Assembly (NCBI RefSeq): GCF_002920575.1
Contig: NZ_PQSQ01000028.1
Location: 1 to 64,000, forward strand
DNA length: 64,000 nucleotides
From: Streptomyces sp. Ru73
GTDB lineage: Bacteria > Actinomycetota > Actinomycetes > Streptomycetales > Streptomycetaceae
Direction of reading: 5' to 3'
Each line of letters begins with the position of its first letter. Position 1 is the stretch's first letter. Position numbers and translations under genes: made by a program. Positions 52,327 to 61,077 of the stretch are shown here, in pieces. The notes below the pieces were generated by a model. The model was not told the origin of the DNA. It worked only from the letters and a program-made list of their open reading frames with translations, and searched no databases.

Positions 52327-55300
52327 TCAGACCCCGGCAGGCTCCGGTGCACGCTCCTCGTCGGCCGCCTCCGGGCCGCCGGCCCGCTCCGCCTTCTTCG
52401 CCGCCCGCTTTTCCTTGCGCAGCTCGATGATCGCGTAGAGCGTCGGGACGAGCAGCAGGGTGAGCAGGGTGGAGGTGATCAGGCCGCCGATCACGACCAC
52501 GGCCAGCGGCTGGGAGATGAAGCCGCCGTCGCCGGTCACGGACAGCGCCATCGGCAGCAGCGCCATGATCGTGGCCAGTGCCGTCATCAGGATGGGCCGC
52601 AGCCGGTGCCGGCCGCCCTCGACGACCGCCTCGACCACGCCGTACCCCTGCGCCCGGTACTGGTTGATCAGGTCGATCAGCACGATCGCGTTGGTGACGA
52701 CGATGCCGATGAGCATCAGCATGCCGATCATCGCCGGGACGCCCATCGGGGTGCCCGTGGCGACCAGCAGGCCGACCGCGCCGGTCGCCGCGAACGGGAT
52801 CGACACCAGCAGGATCAGCGGCTGGATCAGCGACCGGAAGGTCGCCACCAGCAGCATGAACACGATCGCGATGGCCGCCAGCATGGCCAGGCCCAGCGAG
52901 CTGAACGCCTCGTCCTGGTCGGCCGAGACGCCGCTGATCTCGGCGGTCGCGCCCTTGGGCAGGTCCAGGTCCTTCAGCGCTGAGGTCAGCTTCGTGGTGA
53001 CCGCTCCGGTGTTGTCGCCGGTCGGCTTGGCCGTGATCGTCGCGGACCGGGCGCCGTCGATGCGGGTCATCTGCACCGGGCCCGCCACGGTCTTCACGTC
53101 GGCGATGTCCCCGAGCTTCACCATGCCCGACGGGCCGGGCAGCGCCAGCTTCTTCAGCTGCGCCTCGGTGGTGGCCGGGTGCGCCGACTTCACGACCACG
53201 TCCCGCTCGGCGTCGTCCAGCAACGCCTTGCCGCTGGTGGTGCCGCGCACGGCCTGGGCGACCGCCTGGCCGAGCGTGGCCTGGGTGTAGCCGGCGGCCG
53301 CGGCCTTCGCGTTCGCGGTGACCGAGATCCGCGGCACGCTCTGCGCCAGGTCGCTGGAGACGTCGGTGACGTCGTCCAGGCCCGCGACCTTCTTGCGCAC
53401 CTGCTCGGCGGCGTCCTTCAGTACGTCCGCGTCGGCGGCCTTGACGACCACCTTCAGATCCTGGTTGCCGAAGGACTGGCCGGCCGAGACGGTGGTGTCG
53501 CCGATGTCCTTGCCGAGCTTCTTGAGCCCGTCCCGGAGGTCCGCGACGACCCGGTCGGAGTCCTCCGAGTCGGCCAGCTTGACCTGGTACGACGCCTGGT
53601 TGGCGTTCGCGCCGCCGCCGAAGGCCGCCATCATGCCCGACGAGCCCACGGTGACCTGGTAGTCCTGCACGCCGTCGGTGTCGGCGAGCAGCTTCTCGAC
53701 CCGCTTCGCCTGCTTGTCGGCGGCGGCCAGGCCGGTGCCCGGCGCCAGCTCCTGCTGGACGGAGAGGGTGTCCTGGTCGCCCTGGTCGAAGAAGTTGGTC
53801 TTCAGCAGCGGGCCCATGCCGAACGTGCCGATGAGGATGACCACGGCGATGAGCAGGCTGGTGGCCCGGCGCCGGGTCGCGAAGCGCAGCACCGGTACGT
53901 ACAGCCGCTGCAGCGCGCTGCGGCTCTCCTTCTCCTCGGCGGCCCTGCGCAGCGCCTCGGGGTCGCCGCCCCCGTCGGCCTTCGGGGCGCGCAGGAACCA
54001 GTACGAGAGGACGGGGACCACGGTGAGGGAGACCAGCAGCGAGGCCAGCAGGGCCACGGTGACGGTGATCGAGAAGTCACCGAAGAGGGCGCCCACCATG
54101 CCGCCGACCACGCCGATCGGCAGGAAGACCGCGACGGTGGTGAGGGTGGAGGAGGTGATCGCGCCGGACACCTCGCGGACCGCGGTGAGGATCGCGTGCT
54201 TGCGCTCCTCGCCGTAGCCCAGGTGCCGCTTGATGTTCTCCAGGACGACGATGGAGTCGTCCACGACCCGGCCGATGGCGATGGTCAGCGCGCCCAGGGT
54301 CAGCATGTTCAGCGACAGGTCGCGGGTCCACAGCACGATCAGCGTGATGACGACGGACAGCGGGATGGACACCGCGGTCACCAGCGTCGAGCGCAGGCTC
54401 AGCAGGAAGACCAGAATCACGATCACGGCCATGACCAGGCCGAGCAGGCCCTCGGTGGTCAGGGACTCGATGGACTTGGAGACCTGCGGGCCCTGGTCGG
54501 AGACGACGGTGACGTCCGTGTCCTTGCCGAGGTCCGCGCGGATCTGCGGGAGCTTGTCCTTGACCGCGTCGGAGATGGCGACGGCGCTGCCGTCCTGGTC
54601 CATGGTGACCTGGACCGCGAGGCTGGGCTTGCCGTTGGTGCGGGTGAGCGAGGTCGGGGTGGCCGACTCCTGCGTGACGGTGGCGACGTCACCGACCCGG
54701 ACCGGCGCTCCGGCCCCGGCCTTGCCCGCCGCGGCTCCGGCCGCCGCCGGGGAGACGGTGAGGTCCTTGATCTGCTGGAGCGACGTGTAGCCGTTGCCGA
54801 CCTGGACGGTGCGGCTCTTGCCGTCCTCGGAGAAGGAACCGGCCGGTACGGAGGCGCCGCCGGCCTCCAGGGCCTGGCCGAGCGCCGCCGGGGTGAGCCC
54901 GGCCCTGGCGAGCTTGGCGTCGTCCGGGGTGACGGCCACGACCCGGTCGCGCACGCCGTTCACGCTGACCTGGCCGACGCCGTCGATGTCCTTCAGGGCG
55001 GGGACGACGCTGCGGTCCAAGCGGTCGGCGAGGGCCTGCTGGTCCTTGCTGCCGGAGGCGACGGCGAGCACGACGGTGGGCAGGTCGTCGGTGCCGCCGG
55101 CCACCACCTGCGGGTCGACGTCGTCGGGCAGCTTGGCGCGGGCCCGGTTGACGGCCTGCTGGACGTCGGCGACCAGCTGCTCGGAGTCGTTGCCGTAGTC
55201 GAACTGGGCCATGACCACGGCCGAGCCCTCACTGGCGGTGGAGGTCACGCCGGTGATGCCGTCGACCGCCTGGATGCCGTCCTCCAGCGGTTCGACGACC

Positions 55301-55488
55301 TGCTTCTCGACGACGTCGGGCGAGGCGCCCTGGTAGGGCGCCACCACGGACACCATGGGCATATCGATGGAGGGCAGCAACTGCTGCTTCAGCTGTGGGA
55401 TCGCGATGGCCCCGAAGACGATCGCCACGATCGACATCAGTGCTATCAGGCCCCGTTGTGCGAGGCTGAGTCGGGACAGCCTGAACAT
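52327..55488 (-). CDS. RND-family efflux transporter (AcrB/HAE-like)
   Basis: 1053 residues from the ATG at 55488. Twelve-span RND permease: N-terminal span (LSLAQRGLIALMSIVAIVFG), two large periplasm-equivalent loops (about 35-330 and 560-850), and transport core segments GRVVDDSIVVLENIKRHLG (the Asp pair of the proton relay) and IGIVVTNAIVLIDLINQYRAQG. Full-length AcrB-like proteins are uncommon in Gram-positives, where they work without an outer-membrane channel; substrates could be lipids or drugs. No adaptor gene is next to it. The two-component system just upstream on the same strand (159 bases away) may regulate it. Confidence 0.93.
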   Translation of the reverse strand: MFRLSRLSLAQRGLIALMSIVAIVFGAIAIPQLKQQLLPSIDMPMVSVVAPYQGASPDVVEKQVVEPLEDGIQAVDGITGVTSTASEGSAVVMAQFDYGNDSEQLVADVQQAVNRARAKLPDDVDPQVVAGGTDDLPTVVLAVASGSKDQQALADRLDRSVVPALKDIDGVGQVSVNGVRDRVVAVTPDDAKLARAGLTPAALGQALEAGGASVPAGSFSEDGKSRTVQVGNGYTSLQQIKDLTVSPAAAGAAAGKAGAGAPVRVGDVATVTQESATPTSLTRTNGKPSLAVQVTMDQDGSAVAISDAVKDKLPQIRADLGKDTDVTVVSDQGPQVSKSIESLTTEGLLGLVMAVIVILVFLLSLRSTLVTAVSIPLSVVITLIVLWTRDLSLNMLTLGALTIAIGRVVDDSIVVLENIKRHLGYGEERKHAILTAVREVSGAITSSTLTTVAVFLPIGVVGGMVGALFGDFSITVTVALLASLLVSLTVVPVLSYWFLRAPKADGGGDPEALRRAAEEKESRSALQRLYVPVLRFATRRRATSLLIAVVILIGTFGMGPLLKTNFFDQGDQDTLSVQQELAPGTGLAAADKQAKRVEKLLADTDGVQDYQVTVGSSGMMAAFGGGANANQASYQVKLADSEDSDRVVADLRDGLKKLGKDIGDTTVSAGQSFGNQDLKVVVKAADADVLKDAAEQVRKKVAGLDDVTDVSSDLAQSVPRISVTANAKAAAAGYTQATLGQAVAQAVRGTTSGKALLDDAERDVVVKSAHPATTEAQLKKLALPGPSGMVKLGDIADVKTVAGPVQMTRIDGARSATITAKPTGDNTGAVTTKLTSALKDLDLPKGATAEISGVSADQDEAFSSLGLAMLAAIAIVFMLLVATFRSLIQPLILLVSIPFAATGAVGLLVATGTPMGVPAMIGMLMLIGIVVTNAIVLIDLINQYRAQGYGVVEAVVEGGRHRLRPILMTALATIMALLPMALSVTGDGGFISQPLAVVVIGGLITSTLLTLLLVPTLYAIIELRKEKRAAKKAERAGGPEAADEERAPEPAGV

Positions 55489-55647
55489 GGGTGGGGTCTC
55501 TCTCTTTTGTTCTGAACGCTTCCGGCAGCGGCCCATGGCGGGCCCGCTTACACCATCCGGTACGGGAAGCGCCCTTTCCCTCGCACCCAGGTCCATTTCC
55601 GGGGCCGGGGCGTACCGCGTCCGCAGTACGCCCCGCTCCACCCGCTG

Positions 55648-56325
55648 CTACACCCGCGGGCGGACGAGTCCGGTTTCGTACGCAATGACCACGAGCTGGG
55701 CCCGGTCGCGGGCGCCCAGCTTGGCCATCGCGCGGTTCACGTGCGTCTTGACCGTCAGCGGGCTCACGGTCAGCCGCTCGGCGATCTCGTCGTTGGACAG
55801 CCCGCCCGCGACCAGCACCAGCACCTCCCGCTCCCGGCCGGTCAGCGACGCCAGCCGCTCGGCGTCCGGGCCCCCGTCGCCGTCCGCACCGCTCCCCTGC
55901 GCCAGGAACTTCGCGATCAGCCCCTTGGTGGCCACCGGCGACAGCAGCGCCTCCCCCGCCGCCGCGACGCGGATGGCGCTCAGCAGCTCGTCCGGCTCGG
56001 CGCCCTTGCCGAGGAAGCCGCTCGCACCGGCCCGCAGCGCCTGGATCACGTAGTCGTCGACCTCGAAGGTCGTCAGGATCACCACGCGTACGTCCGCGAG
56101 CTCCGGGTCCTCGCTGATCATGCGGGTGGCGGCCAGCCCGTCCGTGCCGGGCATCCGGATGTCCATCAGGACCACGTCGGGCGCCGTGGCGCGGGCCAGT
56201 TCGTACGCCTCGGCGCCGTCCGACGCCTCGGCCACCACCCGCATCCCGTCCTCGGAGTCCACCAGCACCTTGAACGCGCTGCGCAGCAGCGCCTGGTCGT
56301 CGGCGAGCAGCACCTTGATCGTCAT
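55648..56325 (-). CDS. NarL/LuxR-family response regulator
   Basis: 225 residues. Receiver: VLLADDQALLRSAF, phospho-acceptor in DVVLMDIRMPGTDGL, Thr in VVILTTFEVDDY and Lys in GFLGKGAEPDE. C-terminal helix-turn-helix: LASLTGREREVLVLVAGGLS, TVKTHVNRAMAKL. ATG at 56325 overlaps the kinase stop by four bases. The RND transporter gene lies downstream on the same strand, so drug- or envelope-responsive control is a fair guess. Confidence 0.94.
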   Translation of the reverse strand: MTIKVLLADDQALLRSAFKVLVDSEDGMRVVAEASDGAEAYELARATAPDVVLMDIRMPGTDGLAATRMISEDPELADVRVVILTTFEVDDYVIQALRAGASGFLGKGAEPDELLSAIRVAAAGEALLSPVATKGLIAKFLAQGSGADGDGGPDAERLASLTGREREVLVLVAGGLSNDEIAERLTVSPLTVKTHVNRAMAKLGARDRAQLVVIAYETGLVRPRV

Positions 56326-57611
56326 GTCGTCTCCCCCGTGCGCGCGGACTGCAGCGGCAGCCGTACCCGTACCTTGAAACCGCCGGCCGGGCGGGGCCCG
56401 GTCTCCACCGTGCCGCGCAGCGCGGCGACCCGCTCCCGCATCCCGATCAGCCCGTGCCCGCCGCCGTCCGTGCGCTCCGCCGGCTCCTCGCGGTCACCGG
56501 GGCGCGGGCGCGGCCCGGCGGGCCGGCCGCCACCGTCGTCCAGCACCGTCAGCGTGAGCGCCTCGGCCGAGCGGACGATCCGTACCGTGGCGCGTGCGCC
56601 CTCCCCCGCGTGCTTGTGCACGTTGGTCAGCGCCTCCTGGACGATGCGGTACGCGGTCAGGTCGACGGAGGCGGGCAGGCCCTCGGGGCTGCCGGGCGGC
56701 AGCTCCAGCTCGACGGGGAGCCCGGCGCGCGCGAAGCCGTCGATCAGCTGGTCCAGGACGCCGAGGCCGGGGGCCGGTTCGGTGGGGGCCTGCGGGTCGT
56801 CGGACTGGCGCAGCAGGCCGACCGTGGCGCGCAGCTCCTCCAGGGCCGAGCGGGACGCCTCGCGGACGTGCGCGAGGGCCTGCTTGGCCTGGTCGGGGCG
56901 GCTGTCCATGACGTGCGAGGCGACCCCGGCCTGCACGTTGACCAGCGCGATGTGGTGCGCGACGACGTCGTGCAGCTCACGCGCGATGCGCATGCGTTCC
57001 TCGGCCACCCGGCGGCCCGCCTCCTCCTCACGGGTGCGTTCGGCCCGCTCGGCGCGCTCCCTGATCGCGTCGACGACGGCGCGGCGGCTGCGGACCGCGT
57101 CGCCGGCCGCGGCGGCCATGCCCGTCCACGCGAAGATCGCCAGGTTCTCCTGCGCGTACCAGGGGCGGCTGCCGGTGAGCATCGCGGCGGCGGTGAGCAC
57201 GAGAACGGTGAGGGCGCCGATCCGCCAGGTGGTGGGGCGGTCGGTGCGGGCCGCGACGGTGAAGACCGCGATGACCGAGGCGGCGGCGATGGGCGCACGC
57301 GGCTGGCTGGTGGCGGTCACCAGCTCGGTCAGCGTCATGGCGCAGGTGACGGCGAGGACGCTGCGCGGGTAGCGGCGGCGGAACACCAGGGCTGCGCAGG
57401 CGAGCGCGGCGAGCAGGACGGTGGCCGGCTCCAGCGGCCGGTCGCCGAAGCGCGGCCAGTACCGGCGGTGCGGGCCGGCCGCCGCGCCGATGAGGATGGC
57501 CGCGAAGACGGCCGCCGCCAGGACCGCGTCGAGTGCGACGGGGTGCGCACGGAGCCGGGCGAGCAGGGCGGGCCCGGGCCGCGTGGCCTGTCCGGTGGCG
57601 AGGGGAGTCAC
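56322..57611 (-). CDS. Membrane sensor histidine kinase (HisKA_3 type)
   Basis: 429 residues. Four to five spans in the first 170 residues, then ERMRIARELHDVVAHHIALVNVQAG with the phospho-His, and an ATPase domain (VQEALTNVHKHAGEGA, VLDDGGGRPAGPRP, GHGLIGMRERVAALRG). GTG start. Forms a coupled pair with the response regulator through an ATGA overlap. The layout is the DesK/LiaS-like type that senses membrane state, which fits the nearby psp genes and RND pump, but that is inference. Confidence 0.92.
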   Translation of the reverse strand: MTPLATGQATRPGPALLARLRAHPVALDAVLAAAVFAAILIGAAAGPHRRYWPRFGDRPLEPATVLLAALACAALVFRRRYPRSVLAVTCAMTLTELVTATSQPRAPIAAASVIAVFTVAARTDRPTTWRIGALTVLVLTAAAMLTGSRPWYAQENLAIFAWTGMAAAAGDAVRSRRAVVDAIRERAERAERTREEEAGRRVAEERMRIARELHDVVAHHIALVNVQAGVASHVMDSRPDQAKQALAHVREASRSALEELRATVGLLRQSDDPQAPTEPAPGLGVLDQLIDGFARAGLPVELELPPGSPEGLPASVDLTAYRIVQEALTNVHKHAGEGARATVRIVRSAEALTLTVLDDGGGRPAGPRPRPGDREEPAERTDGGGHGLIGMRERVAALRGTVETGPRPAGGFKVRVRLPLQSARTGETT

Positions 57612-57761
57612 GGGAGGAAACGGTAGCGCCCCGGCCGCCGGGCGCGGCCCGCCGAGGGGACCGGCGGGCGGCGGCCCGGGGTCCGGGGCGCTGCCTTGCT
57701 GGAAGAAGCCGGGCGGCCGCGTCCCCGCGGGGCGGGGACGGGAGCGCCGGGGCCGGGCGGG

Positions 57762-58040
57762 TCAGCCCGGGATGAGGCCGTCGTCGCTGAGCATCTCGCG
57801 GACCTCGTCGAGGGTGGCGTCGGGGCCGGGCAGGATCAGCTCCGAGGGCTCCAGGGAGTCGTCGGGCAGCGGATCGCCCAGTCGCCGCACCGCGTCGAGC
57901 AGCGCGCCCAGGGTCCGCCGGAAGCCGTCCTGGTCACCGCGCTCCATCTCGGCGAGCAGCTCGTCGTCCAGCTTGTTGAGCTCGATGAAGTGGCTGTCCG
58001 CCACCCTTACCTGCCCCTCGCCCATGATCCGTACGATCAC
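57762..58040 (-). CDS. PspA-associated protein PspAA
   Basis: 92 residues (MIVRIMGEGQVRVADSHFIE, DDELLAEMERGDQDGFRRTL, ATLDEVREMLSDDGLIPG). I recognise this as the small PspAA-type partner encoded next to PspA in actinobacteria. GTG start. Lies 56 bases after the pspA stop on the same strand, so the two are one operon for envelope stress. Confidence 0.85.
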   Translation of the reverse strand: MIVRIMGEGQVRVADSHFIELNKLDDELLAEMERGDQDGFRRTLGALLDAVRRLGDPLPDDSLEPSELILPGPDATLDEVREMLSDDGLIPG

Positions 58041-58096
58041 GACGGTCTCCTCTGGTCCGGTCCGGCGATCCCGACGAGGCTATCCGCGTCCGCCGG

Positions 58097-58897
58097 TCAC
58101 TGCTTGTCGAAGCGCGGCTGGTCCTGCTGCTGTCCCTGCTGGGCCTGGCCGGCCTGACCGCCCTCGATGGCCTGCTGCCCCGCGGACGAACCGCCGGCCA
58201 GCTCGGCCTTCATGCGCTGCAGCTCCAGCTCCACGTCGCCGCCGCCGGAGATCCGGTCCAGCTCGGCGGTGATGTCGTCCTTGGCCATGCCGGTCGGGTC
58301 GTCCAGCGCGCCGGACGCCAGCAGTTCGTCGATGGCACCGGCCCTGGCCTGCATCTGCGCGGTCCGGTCCTCGGCGCGCTGCACGGCCAGGCCCACGTCG
58401 CCCATCTCCTCGGAGATGCCGGAGACGGCCTCGCCGATGCGGGTCTGCGCCTGGGCTGCGGTGTAGGTGGCCTTGATGGTCTCCTTCTTCGTACGGAAGG
58501 CGTCCACCTTGGCCTGGAGGCGCTGGGCCGCGAGGGTGAGTTTCTCCTCCTCGCCCTGGAGCGTCTGGTGCTGCGTCTCCAGGTCGGTGACCTGCTGCTG
58601 CAGGGCCTGCCGGCGGGTGAGCGCCTCGCGGGCCAGGTCCTCACGGCCGAGCGCGAGGGCCTTGCGGCCCTGGTCCTCCAGCTTGGCGGACTGGCCCTGG
58701 AGCTGGTTGAGCTGGAGCTCCAGGCGCTTGCGGGAAGTGGCCACGTCGGCGACGCCGCGGCGCACCTTCTGGAGCAGCTCCAGCTGCTTCTGGTAGGAGT
58801 AGTCGAGGGTCTCGCGCGGGTCCTCGGCCCGGTCCAGGGCCTTGTTGGCCTTCGCGCGGAAGATCATCCCCATCCGCTTCATGACACCGTCGCTCAT
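58097..58897 (-). CDS. pspA: Phage-shock protein A (PspA/IM30 family)
   Basis: 266 residues, long coiled coil (about 25-190: NKALDRAEDPRETLDYSYQK, QLELLQKVRRGVADVATSRK and on) that forms membrane-binding ESCRT-III-like filaments. The N-terminal amphipathic helix (MKRMGMIFRAKANKAL) contacts lipid. C-terminal Gln/Gly-rich tail. Maintains membrane integrity under stress. The 302-base region before it, shared with the divergent DUF3043 gene, contains a minus-strand GGAAC (58979-58983) and GTC (58958-58960), loosely like a SigE promoter; weak. Confidence 0.93.
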   Translation of the reverse strand: MSDGVMKRMGMIFRAKANKALDRAEDPRETLDYSYQKQLELLQKVRRGVADVATSRKRLELQLNQLQGQSAKLEDQGRKALALGREDLAREALTRRQALQQQVTDLETQHQTLQGEEEKLTLAAQRLQAKVDAFRTKKETIKATYTAAQAQTRIGEAVSGISEEMGDVGLAVQRAEDRTAQMQARAGAIDELLASGALDDPTGMAKDDITAELDRISGGGDVELELQRMKAELAGGSSAGQQAIEGGQAGQAQQGQQQDQPRFDKQ

Positions 58898-59185
58898 GGG
58901 CCTCGAGCGCCCCCTTCTGACCGAGTTTCTTCGGGCTTCGGCTCCAGCACATCTACAGACCCCACAGTACGGGCCCGGGTTCCATTACCGCACTGGTTGG
59001 ACCCGGATGCGCTCCTCCTGCAGGACGATCAGGTACATCCCTTTCTCCGGCGCAGGGAGTAGGCGGGGTGCGGGTACCCGCCGCGCGGCCCGGTTCATCC
59101 CGGTACGGACGGGGCGGCGCCGGCCGTGCGGCGGCCCGTTGCCGGATCGTTCCCCTCGGACGCTGGCTCCCGGAGGGCGACCGCG

Positions 59186-59199
59186 TACCCTTGGGTTCC
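59186..59199 (+). promoter_or_regulatory. -10 box of a probable leaderless promoter
   Basis: TACCCT at 59186-59191 ends 8 bases before the GTG at 59200, the same spacing as before the PASTA kinase gene. Confidence 0.4.
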
Positions 59200-59799
59200 G
59201 TGTTCCGAAGCCGTTCGAAGGATGAGCAGGCCGCGACCTCCAAGGTGACCGCGGACCAGCCCCAGCAGCCCCGCGACCCGCAGGCCCCCAAGGGCCGCCC
59301 GACGCCGAAGCGCAGTCAGGCGCAGTCCCAGCGCCGTGCCCGCGCGCACTCGGCACCGGCCAACCGCAAGGAGGCCGTCAAGGCCCAGCGGGAGGCCCGC
59401 CGCGCCGACATGGCCAAGCAGCGTGAGGCGCTGGCCAACGGCGACGAGCGGTACCTCCCCGTCCGGGACAAGGGCCCGGTGCGCCGTTTCGCGCGCGACT
59501 ACGTCGACTCGCGCTGGTGCGTCGCGGAGTTCTTCCTGCCGGTGGCCGTGATCATCCTGGTGCTCACCATGGTCCGGGTGCCGCAGATCCAGAGCATCGC
59601 ACTGCTCCTGTGGCTGGTGGTCATCGTCCTGATCGTGCTGGACTCGATCGTCATCTGGGTCGGCATCGGCAAGCGCCTCAAGGAGCGCTTCCCGAACGAG
59701 AACCTCAAGGGCGTCAAGCCCTACGCCGTGATGCGCACCCTCCAGATGCGCCGCCTGCGGCTGCCCAAGCCGCAGGTCAAGCGGGGAGAACGGCCCTGA
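59200..59799 (+). CDS. DUF3043 membrane protein
   Basis: 199 residues from the GTG at 59200 (MFRSRSKDEQAATSK). Basic N-terminus (GRPTPKRSQAQSQRRARAH, AVKAQREARRADMAKQRE) then two membrane spans (FFLPVAVIILVLTMV and SIALLLWLVVIVLIVLDSIV) and a conserved basic end (LQMRRLRLPKPQVKRGERP). DUF3043 is of unknown function and common next to the psp genes in Streptomyces. An in-frame longer version from 59068 is not supported. Its stop overlaps the methyltransferase start. Confidence 0.88.
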   Translation: MFRSRSKDEQAATSKVTADQPQQPRDPQAPKGRPTPKRSQAQSQRRARAHSAPANRKEAVKAQREARRADMAKQREALANGDERYLPVRDKGPVRRFARDYVDSRWCVAEFFLPVAVIILVLTMVRVPQIQSIALLLWLVVIVLIVLDSIVIWVGIGKRLKERFPNENLKGVKPYAVMRTLQMRRLRLPKPQVKRGERP

Positions 59800-60590
59800 G
59801 CACCTCTTCCGGCTTCGCCGGAGGAGCAGAACCCTGGCTGGACGAGCTGGGGGGCATCAGGAACACCGTCCGGCAGGAGCTGGTGGCCCGGCAGCTGGAG
59901 GAGCAGATCACCGCGCGCTTCCCGGTGGGCCAGCGGCTGCGCGTACTCGACGTCGGCCTCGGCCAGGGCACCCAGGCGCTCCGCCTGGCCCGCGCCGGGC
60001 ACAAGGTCACCGGGCTGGAGTCGGACCCGACGATGCTGGCCGCTGCCCGCGCCACGCTGGCGGGCGAGCCGGCCGGCATCCAGGAGCGGGTCCGGCTGAT
60101 CGAGGGTGACGGCCGGGAGACCGGCGTGCACTTCCTGCCCGGCACCTTCGACGTGGTGCTCTGCCACGGCGTCCTGATGTACGTCGACGAGCCCGACCCG
60201 ATGCTGGCCGGGCTGGCCCGCGTGCTGGCGCCCGGCGGCCTGCTGTCCGTCCTGGTGCGTAACGCCGACGCGCTCGCGCTGCGCCCCGGCCTGTCGGGCG
60301 ACTGGGACACCGCGCTGGCCGCCTTCGACTCGGCGCGCTACAAGAACCGGCTCGGGCTGAGCGTGCGCGCCGACCACCTGTCGGAGCTGACCGCCACCCT
60401 CGCCGGGATCGGCGCCCCGCTGCACGCCTGGTACGGCGTGCGGCTCTTCACCGACCTCGCGGCCGACGACACGCTGCCGCCGCCCGTCGAGGAGCTGACC
60501 CGGCTGCTGGCCGCCGAGGAGCGCGCGGGGCGCACCGACCCGTACCGCGCGGTGGCGGCGCTGCTGCACCTCTGCGGCGTACGCGGCTGA
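59796..60590 (+). CDS. Class I SAM-dependent methyltransferase, CTG start
   Basis: 264 residues. Rossmann fold with motif I RVLDVGLGQGTQALRLA, GLESDPTML, motif II in FDVVLCHGVLMYVDEPD and VLAPGGLLSVLVRN. Substrate unknown (small-molecule type). The only start near the conserved N-terminus is CTG at 59796, which overlaps the DUF3043 stop as CTGA, where related genes (from memory) have GTGA; GGGGAGAA lies upstream. The next GTG would remove about 28 conserved residues. So a rare CTG start is likely. Followed by a 13-bp terminator. Confidence 0.88.
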   Translation: MSTSSGFAGGAEPWLDELGGIRNTVRQELVARQLEEQITARFPVGQRLRVLDVGLGQGTQALRLARAGHKVTGLESDPTMLAAARATLAGEPAGIQERVRLIEGDGRETGVHFLPGTFDVVLCHGVLMYVDEPDPMLAGLARVLAPGGLLSVLVRNADALALRPGLSGDWDTALAAFDSARYKNRLGLSVRADHLSELTATLAGIGAPLHAWYGVRLFTDLAADDTLPPPVEELTRLLAAEERAGRTDPYRAVAALLHLCGVRG

Positions 60591-60603
60591 AGCACGTCCC
60601 GGG

Positions 60604-60635
60604 AGGGGCGGCGGGCCCGGTGGCCCGCCGCCCCT
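60604..60635. terminator. Bidirectional terminator
   Basis: Perfect 13-bp stem (60604-60616 with 60623-60635), 6-base loop, between convergent genes. Confidence 0.85.
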
Positions 60636-60655
60636 CGTCCGTGCCGGGACGGTGC

Positions 60656-60892
60656 TCAGCCCTCCGCTGCCTCCGCGCCCTCGCCGCCCTCATCGGCGTG
60701 CAGGCTCATCGGGCCGTAGACCTTCGCGCCGTCCTCCAGCAGGGTCACCTGGTCGACGCCGCAGTCCAGGAGCGACTTCCACTCCTCGCCGATCCAGGAC
60801 TCCGCGTCCCCCTGCGTGGTGAAGTCCTCCGGGTCCGTGCCCGGAGCCGCCTCCGTACCGTCGGCCTTCTCGAACCGCCACGTCCACGCCAT
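60656..60892 (-). CDS. Small conserved hypothetical protein
   Basis: 78 residues from the ATG at 60892 (AGGAGG upstream): MAWTWRFEKADGTEAAPGTD, then DAESWIGEEWKSLLDCGVDQ and an acidic tail. No known domain. It is the kind of small acidic protein widely conserved in Streptomyces, function unknown. Converges on the methyltransferase and diverges from the cobU gene across 185 bases. Confidence 0.8.
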   Translation of the reverse strand: MAWTWRFEKADGTEAAPGTDPEDFTTQGDAESWIGEEWKSLLDCGVDQVTLLEDGAKVYGPMSLHADEGGEGAEAAEG

Positions 60893-61077
60893 GTCCGCCT
60901 CCTGGTCCCACCGGGTACGTGTGTGCTCGTGCTGGTGCCGTGCAGTGGTCATGCCCTGTTTCGCTGCTCAGGTGTCATGTCCGGTTGGTACTGCTGCCAT
61001 AACGATCAGCAGCCTAACGGCCGTGTCGAGACGTCCCCCCGCGCGCCCGGGAGCCGGGGACAGGAGAAAATCGGCGC

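Noticed and set aside
58958-58983. SigE-type promoter before pspA
   Set aside because: GGAAC and GTC are 18 bases apart, longer than I expect, and the flanks do not match; noted only inside the pspA entry.
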